From: Desulfamplus sp.
GTDB lineage: Bacteria; Desulfobacterota; Desulfobacteria; Desulfobacterales; Desulfobacteraceae
Assembly (NCBI GenBank): GCA_015232455.1
Contig: JADFZQ010000016.1
Coordinates: forward strand, 1 to 64,000
Direction: 5' to 3'
Length of the DNA stretch: 64,000 nt
Shown: positions 59,492-64,000 of the stretch, piece by piece
Numbering within the stretch: the stretch's first letter is position 1
How the letters are laid out: the number at the start of each line of letters is the position of its first letter
Notes under the pieces: generated by a model
What the model was told of the DNA's origin: nothing
Database searches by the model: none
What the model saw: only the letters and a program-made list of their open reading frames with translations
Made by a program: the position numbers and the translations under genes

Positions 59492-60337
59492 TTATAACGT
59501 ATCTATTTCAGAAGAGATAGCCTCTTTTATTTTGACAAGTGTAGTAAGTAAAGGTGCCATATTTTCAAGAGGAATTGAGTTAGGACCGTCGCATAGTGCT
59601 TTATTAGGATCAGGGTGAGTCTCAATAAATATACCATCTGCACCAGCAGCAACAGCAGCTCTTGCTAAATACGGTGCAAAACGACTTTCACCTGAAGATG
59701 CTGTGCCACCGCCGCCTGGAAATTGAACGCTGTGAGTTGCATCAAAGATTACAGATACCCCCATATTCTTTACAATCTGTATAGATCTAAAATCGACAAC
59801 AAGGTTGTTATAACCAAATGTTGTACCTCTCTCTGTAATACTTATTTCTGTGGAACCGCAAGCTCTTGCTTTTTCAATGATGTTCAAACACTCATAAGGA
59901 GATAAAAATTGCCCTTTTTTGATATTAAGTGCCTTACCAGTTTTTGCTGCAGCACAAATTAGATCGGTTTGACGACATAAAAATGCTGGAATCTGTATTA
60001 CATCAAGCACCTCTGCTGCTATCTTAGCCTGCTCTGGGGAGTGTATATCAGACACAATTTGTAAATTTAGGCTCTCTTTTATATCTTTTAATATTTCAAT
60101 TCCCTTTGCAAAACCAGGACCTCTGAAAGAGTTAATTGATGAGCGGTTAGCCTTATCAAAAGACGCTTTGAAAATAAATGGAATAGCAAGCTCAGAAGTT
60201 ATCTTTTTCAACTCTGCTGCAATCTTAAAAGTTGTCTCCTCGCTCTCAATAACACAAGGACCAGATATTAAAAATAGCTTATTGTTTTCAATGATTTTAT
60301 TAAAATGTTGATCTTTTGTATAATGTGAATAAGTCAT
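59492..60337 (-). CDS. kdsA: KDO-8-phosphate synthase KdsA
   Basis: The 281-residue aldolase has GPCVIESEE, FKASFDKANRSS, RGPGF and FDATHSVQFPGG, the KdsA signature. It condenses phosphoenolpyruvate with arabinose 5-phosphate. It heads the kdsA-kdsC-lptCAB-rpoN cluster. The usual upstream pyrG is absent; a gene-free 449-bp gap separates it from divergent plus-strand genes. Confidence 0.97.
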   Translation of the reverse strand: MTYSHYTKDQHFNKIIENNKLFLISGPCVIESEETTFKIAAELKKITSELAIPFIFKASFDKANRSSINSFRGPGFAKGIEILKDIKESLNLQIVSDIHSPEQAKIAAEVLDVIQIPAFLCRQTDLICAAAKTGKALNIKKGQFLSPYECLNIIEKARACGSTEISITERGTTFGYNNLVVDFRSIQIVKNMGVSVIFDATHSVQFPGGGGTASSGESRFAPYLARAAVAAGADGIFIETHPDPNKALCDGPNSIPLENMAPLLTTLVKIKEAISSEIDTL

Positions 60338-60786
60338 AAAATACTCCGTTGAATTATTTTATGTTTAATATTAGCTTAAGGAATGGAAATAAAATAACAC
60401 CATAAATTTCTATAAATTTAGTAGAGACGAAAGTCCGTGTGCCTCTATACTCTAAGCGGGCATTAATTGAGCTTTTTCTATTTAAGTAGAACTCAATTTA
60501 TGACCTTGATCAGTATACTATCAGTTTAGGGATTAATTAAATTCTAATTCCTAAGTATAATTTAAAAGCAGCTTTGAAAGTCTAAAAAATTATAAAACAC
60601 ATACTATAAAGATATTATAAATTAGAATTACTGATTAATCTTAATCTGTTCTTGAAATTCTTAGATAAAGTGTAGTAAAGCAGTCAAGATATTTTATATA
60701 TATAAAATCCTTAGTAAAAAAATACAACAACCAAATATCTAACCAGAGTCTTAAAATAATAAAATAGGTATATAATAAATACTAAA
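60338..60786. other. Intergenic region between divergent kdsA and Cys-rich protein gene
   Basis: This 449-bp AT-rich region has no credible gene and should hold the kdsA promoter. It contains AATTGAG (60465-60471) facing CTCAATT (60492-60498), and the 16-mer AACTCAATTTATGACC at 60490-60505, identical to 161-176 beside the transposase tail. This may be a relic element end. Confidence 0.45.
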
Positions 60787-61299
60787 ATGCTATCGATATT
60801 AATGAAAATAGATAAACAAAAATCTTTTAGATACGTATTAGCTATATTGACTTTTATAATTATAGTTTTTTGGGCACAACCCATGGGACAAAATAGTCGT
60901 TCTAACTTACTAAATGCCCAATACGATCAGATTATACAAAACTATGAATTGACAAAAGAAACGGAACAGTCAGACTTAAAGCCAATTCTTCTTAAAATTG
61001 TTAATAATCGTCTTAAATGCTATTCAGATACTTCAGAATACTCTCTACGGCTTTCAAACTGTCGCAAAAAGTATCAATATGAACTATTGAGAGCTGCAAG
61101 AGAGAATTTGAAATCTTCTCCAAGTCTTGGAGAGTTTATGCTTTGCACCCAAAATTGCCCCCTTGCTTATTCTTTTTGTAATGGAGAAGAGTTGACAGAA
61201 AATGAATCTCAAAATTGTCAAGAGATAGAGGTGCTATGTGTGGAGCGTTGCCTTGATGCTTTTTGGCGAGGTAATGGATTTAGTAATACCTATGATTAA
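60787..61299 (+). CDS. Exported or membrane-anchored Cys-rich protein of unknown function
   Basis: The 170-residue protein has an N-terminal hydrophobic helix (YVLAILTFIIIVFWA) that could be a signal or anchor, then a polar helical region and a C-terminal part with six Cys (CTQNCPLAYSFCN, then NCQEIEVLCVERC), plus two earlier Cys. The regular spacing suggests disulfides or a metal site in the periplasm. I do not recognise the family. It is followed by the SPFH gene 65 bp downstream on the same strand. Confidence 0.6.
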   Translation: MLSILMKIDKQKSFRYVLAILTFIIIVFWAQPMGQNSRSNLLNAQYDQIIQNYELTKETEQSDLKPILLKIVNNRLKCYSDTSEYSLRLSNCRKKYQYELLRAARENLKSSPSLGEFMLCTQNCPLAYSFCNGEELTENESQNCQEIEVLCVERCLDAFWRGNGFSNTYD

Positions 61300-61364
61300 T
61301 TAGCTAATTTTACTATTTTGCTATAAATTATATTAAAATGACTAACATTCTTTAGGATAAAAAA

Positions 61365-62513
61365 ATGGTTCTCTGGGAAAAAATTAAAAAAAATTCATTA
61401 TTAGTAATAATAACATCTCTTATTGTTTTATTCTTGGTAGTATATCTTGCAGACCTTATTTTTATAACTATCTACCCTGGTTATGCAGGTGTCCTTTTTA
61501 GAAGGATTTTTGATTCTGGAACCGTAATAAATAAAGTTTATGATGAAGGACTCAATATTATTGCACCATGGAATAAGATGTATGTCTATGATGTTCGTAT
61601 CCAAGAAAAGAAGCAGTGCGTCAGTGTATTGAGCCAGAATGGATTGACAATTGATGTTGTTGTATCGCTTAGATACCACATTGAAAGAGATAAGTCGCCG
61701 ATATTACATAAAAAAGTTGGACCTCAGTATGAGGAGAAAATTATTATCCCCTCTATAATTTCATCTGTAAGGGAAGTGGTTGGTGAGTATCTTCCTGAAG
61801 AGATTTACACTACAGCAAGGCATCTTATCCAAGACAAATTACTTATTGAAGTAATTGAGGAGACTGGTAGAATCCCAATAACTTATGATGACGTTATTGT
61901 TGAAAATATCATGTTGCCAGAGTTGATTAATAACGCCATTGAACTAAAACTAAAGCAGCAACAAGAGTTCTTGGAATATGAATTCCGTGTTAAAAAGGCT
62001 GAAAGAGAGATAGAGAGAAAAGAGAAAGAAGCAATAGGTATTAGTAATTTTCAAAAGATCGTTACAGAGAGCCTTTCACCTGACCTATTGAAATGGAAAG
62101 GTATTATGGCAACCCTTGAGTTGGCAAAATCATCAAATACAAAAGTCATTATTGTTGGTGGTGGTGAAAACGGACTTCCAATTATCTTTAATGCAGATTC
62201 TGCAAGCTCTTCATCTTCTTCAGACTCTTTATCGCTTTCTGATGATAAGAATGTAGTCTCTTTAGATAGTAAAGCCAAATCAATATACGAAGATGATAAT
62301 ACAGATCAATATGTTGACGATGAAAAACCTATGGAGATAAATAGAGGTTCTCTACTTACGAACAAAAATGTAGATGGAGATAAATTAAAAAATAGTGATA
62401 TAAATAAATCTGATAATATTGAAGATAATATAGATGAAAAAAAAGAAAAGAGTAGCGAATCAACAAATATAGTAAAGTTAGAGCCAATAAAAGTAGAAAA
62501 AGATAAAAAATAA
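61365..62513 (+). CDS. SPFH/band 7 (prohibitin-like) membrane protein
   Basis: The 382-residue protein has a membrane helix (LVIITSLIVLFLVVYLADLIF) followed by a band 7 domain (TIYPGYAGVLFRRIF; GLNIIAPWNKMYVYDVR; SVREVVGEYLPEEIY) and a coiled coil (near 200-230). The tail from about 275 is Ser-rich, then acidic and lysine-rich, and unlike the family core. SPFH proteins form large membrane rings that organise proteases or lipid domains. AGGA lies six bases before the ATG; a strong terminator follows. Confidence 0.88.
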   Translation: MVLWEKIKKNSLLVIITSLIVLFLVVYLADLIFITIYPGYAGVLFRRIFDSGTVINKVYDEGLNIIAPWNKMYVYDVRIQEKKQCVSVLSQNGLTIDVVVSLRYHIERDKSPILHKKVGPQYEEKIIIPSIISSVREVVGEYLPEEIYTTARHLIQDKLLIEVIEETGRIPITYDDVIVENIMLPELINNAIELKLKQQQEFLEYEFRVKKAEREIERKEKEAIGISNFQKIVTESLSPDLLKWKGIMATLELAKSSNTKVIIVGGGENGLPIIFNADSASSSSSSDSLSLSDDKNVVSLDSKAKSIYEDDNTDQYVDDEKPMEINRGSLLTNKNVDGDKLKNSDINKSDNIEDNIDEKKEKSSESTNIVKLEPIKVEKDKK

Positions 62514-62549
62514 GGGTAACTAACACTAACAAAATTAGGATAGATAATT

Positions 62550-62621
62550 ATGATAGTTATATTTACTATAATTTTGGTAATATTATGGTTTTCTTGGCAA
62601 GCCTACAATAAAAATCTTTAA
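62550..62621 (+). CDS. Possible 23-residue membrane peptide
   Basis: A short frame after the SPFH gene encodes a single hydrophobic helix (IVIFTIILVILWFSW) with a polar end (QAYNKNL). AGGA lies about 9 bases upstream. It could be a small subunit-like membrane peptide acting with the SPFH protein, or a chance frame in AT-rich DNA; length alone cannot decide. Confidence 0.3.
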   Translation: MIVIFTIILVILWFSWQAYNKNL

Positions 62622-62714
62622 ATGCAGATGTTAATAGCCGAAAGTTTAAAAAAATTTAAAAGTTGTGAAATGAATATTAAATAAACTCTAAATTAAAAAA
62701 ATCCTTATATAGTT

Positions 62715-62740
62715 CCCCCGCCTTAATTAGCGGGGGTTTT
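62715..62740 (+). terminator. Rho-independent terminator after the SPFH gene
   Basis: CCCCCGC (62715-62721) and GCGGGGG (62730-62736) form a GC-rich stem with an 8-nt loop, followed by TTTT. It ends the plus-strand unit. Confidence 0.9.
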
Positions 62741-62794
62741 CATACGTTAACCTGATTTTTTCCATCACTATGTTCATGTAAAGATATACATATT

Positions 62795-64000
62795 TTAATT
62801 TTTTTCAATACGACATGGAACAAATCTGTGAATCGGAGTTCCAAGAAAATCGCGATTTGTGTTTTTTGTCAGACGATTAACATTGATTCCATAAATTTTA
62901 TCATCATATATAAGCCCAAATCCATGAGGAATTAGAACCATTCCAGAACGCACCTGAGAACTTACTTCAACTATTCCAACTTCACTACCTGCCTCTGTAA
63001 GTACTTTAACAGATTCGCCACTTACCAGATTTAATCTATCAGCATCTTCAACACTTACAGCTACGCTGCACGCTTGTTTATCTTTGTTCCATTCAGGATT
63101 TCTCATCATTGTATTCATGTTATATCTTGTATGGCGACCAGCATTTAAAATCAATGGAAACTCTTTTGGCATTTGAAGCTCTTTTGATTCTCTCTCAGCG
63201 TTAAGCTCTATAATTTGTTGCTCAACTTCAGGTATATAAAGTTCAATTTTTCCTGATTTTGTTTGAATTGAACTCATATTATTTTCAGAATTTACCTTAC
63301 CAACCCATAAACCTTGAGGATTATCTATAATGGCTTGAAATATTTTATCCCCCTGATCCATACTATTTTCAAACCCTGCTCTTACAGCATTTTTCCTAAA
63401 CGTCTCTGGAGCTGTCATAAGAATACCCCACAACGCGGCTTTTGCAGCACTATCCCAAGTTTCTCCGAGAGTTTTGGCAAGAACAAAAGGCATTTTAGAA
63501 AATATTGATGGATTAGATGAAGCCCACTGCATAAGCTCCATTCCAAAAGCCATTCTGCTTTTTTGAGAGTTTGCTATTAAGTTGTCGTTAGAAAGATTCA
63601 AAGAGTCCTCTCCAATAGAATCTCTATCAACATTTTTGGCAGCCTTTTTAACATTTTCTGGAATATTTGGTATCAAACCAAGTTTATCAGCGATTTTGGT
63701 AAATATTTGAGATGCTTCAAGGCATTTTTCAGGAGGATTGATAATTGGACGCCTCAATTGAAGATAAACTTCTGGAAAAGTAAGAGGAAAAAAAGCTGTA
63801 TCCCATGATTCATAGAATGTTCGGCATGGCAGCACATAATGGGCAAATCGTGCTGTTTCACTCATCACAATATCATTGACAACAAGAAGGTCAAGCTCTG
63901 AAAATGCCTTTTCGTAAGCTGTTGTGTCAGGATAAGAACGCAATGGATTACAAGCACTTACATAAACAGCTCTTAATCTTTCAGGGTGATTGCTTAAAAT
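62795..64000 (-). CDS. Molybdopterin oxidoreductase, C-terminal part (5' end outside window)
   Basis: The frame runs from its stop at 62795 to the right edge and is open beyond it. The visible part includes VSACNPLRSYPDT, the substrate-domain segment SETARFAHYVLPCRTFYESWD and the C-terminal molybdopterin-dinucleotide-binding domain (LNAGRHTRYNMNTMMR; LVSGESVKVLTEAG; GMVLIPHGFGL). It belongs to the DMSO-reductase superfamily of bis-MGD enzymes. The N-terminal Fe-S motif and the active-site ligand are not visible, so the substrate cannot be assigned. Confidence 0.9.
   Translation of the reverse strand: MLSNHPERLRAVYVSACNPLRSYPDTTAYEKAFSELDLLVVNDIVMSETARFAHYVLPCRTFYESWDTAFFPLTFPEVYLQLRRPIINPPEKCLEASQIFTKIADKLGLIPNIPENVKKAAKNVDRDSIGEDSLNLSNDNLIANSQKSRMAFGMELMQWASSNPSIFSKMPFVLAKTLGETWDSAAKAALWGILMTAPETFRKNAVRAGFENSMDQGDKIFQAIIDNPQGLWVGKVNSENNMSSIQTKSGKIELYIPEVEQQIIELNAERESKELQMPKEFPLILNAGRHTRYNMNTMMRNPEWNKDKQACSVAVSVEDADRLNLVSGESVKVLTEAGSEVGIVEVSSQVRSGMVLIPHGFGLIYDDKIYGINVNRLTKNTNRDFLGTPIHRFVPCRIEKN

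Noticed and set aside
62640-62676. Possible sixth copy of the dispersed palindrome (AAAAGTTGTGAAAT)
   Set aside because: Only one degenerate arm is present and the left arm does not pair.
1-64000. CRISPR arrays, toxin-antitoxin or restriction systems
   Set aside because: No regularly spaced repeat array and no characteristic cas, toxin or restriction genes were seen.

Overview
The window looks like chromosomal DNA of an AT-rich (roughly 35% GC by eye) sulfate-reducer-type deltaproteobacterium, probably Desulfobacterales. Three things suggest this. The heme genes ahbD-hemB-ahbC belong to the siroheme-dependent alternative heme route. The order kdsA-kdsC-lptC-lptA-lptB-rpoN-hpf-ptsN-rapZ-EIIA-tpiA-secG-tRNA-Leu and the rimP-nusA-infB cluster are Gram-negative housekeeping blocks with an outer membrane. 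Branched-chain ABC ATPases with a phenylacetate-CoA ligase relative, and a molybdopterin oxidoreductase, fit an anaerobe. The genus assignment is inference. Almost all protein genes lie on the minus strand. Many conserved enzymes carry unusual Asn/Ser/Asp/Lys-rich loop insertions.

Left end (1-4500): the tail of a probable transposase, a severed 5' end of a nucleoid-associated-protein-like gene, a set of about 22-bp direct repeats, tRNA-Arg, a paaK-like ligase gene with livF and livG but no permease genes, and tRNA-Gln with a textbook promoter and terminator. Next (4500-9156) is a tight three-gene minus-strand unit: a GntR regulator, a 726-residue protein with a C-terminal LOG-type nucleotide domain, and an ATP-sulfurylase/APS-kinase fusion whose sulfurylase motifs are altered. 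A sigma-54 activator with a GAFSGA loop (9549-11360, plus strand) and two tandem zinc-ribbon/PilZ paralogues follow.

The region 12936-37585 contains the translation genes infC, rpmI, rplT, pheS, pheT, tRNA-Gly, rimP, nusA, infB, rbfA, then truB, rpsO and pnp (minus-strand order). The usual rbfA-truB junction is split by about 9.5 kb carrying seven accessory genes. One is a 970-residue fusion of a periplasmic binding protein, a domain resembling the ligand-binding domain of pentameric ligand-gated channels, membrane helices and an MscS channel. The others are a cNMP-domain/SLC13-type permease fusion, a substrate-binding protein, and a dehydrogenase/HAD/SDR/cyclase metabolic set. The receptor-channel fusion is the strongest candidate here for an undescribed system.

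The right half (37852-64000) holds an M16C peptidase, a YdbH-like envelope protein, trmO, ackA, the heme genes with a ClpX-like ATPase, the LPS/rpoN/PTS-regulatory block, and an SPFH (band 7) gene following a Cys-rich exported protein. The window ends inside a molybdopterin oxidoreductase gene. A family of at least five near-perfect palindromes of 31-39 bp (core AGATTTGACAACTTT with its reverse complement) is scattered between minus-strand genes. infC appears to start at ATA, in keeping with the special start codons of that gene.
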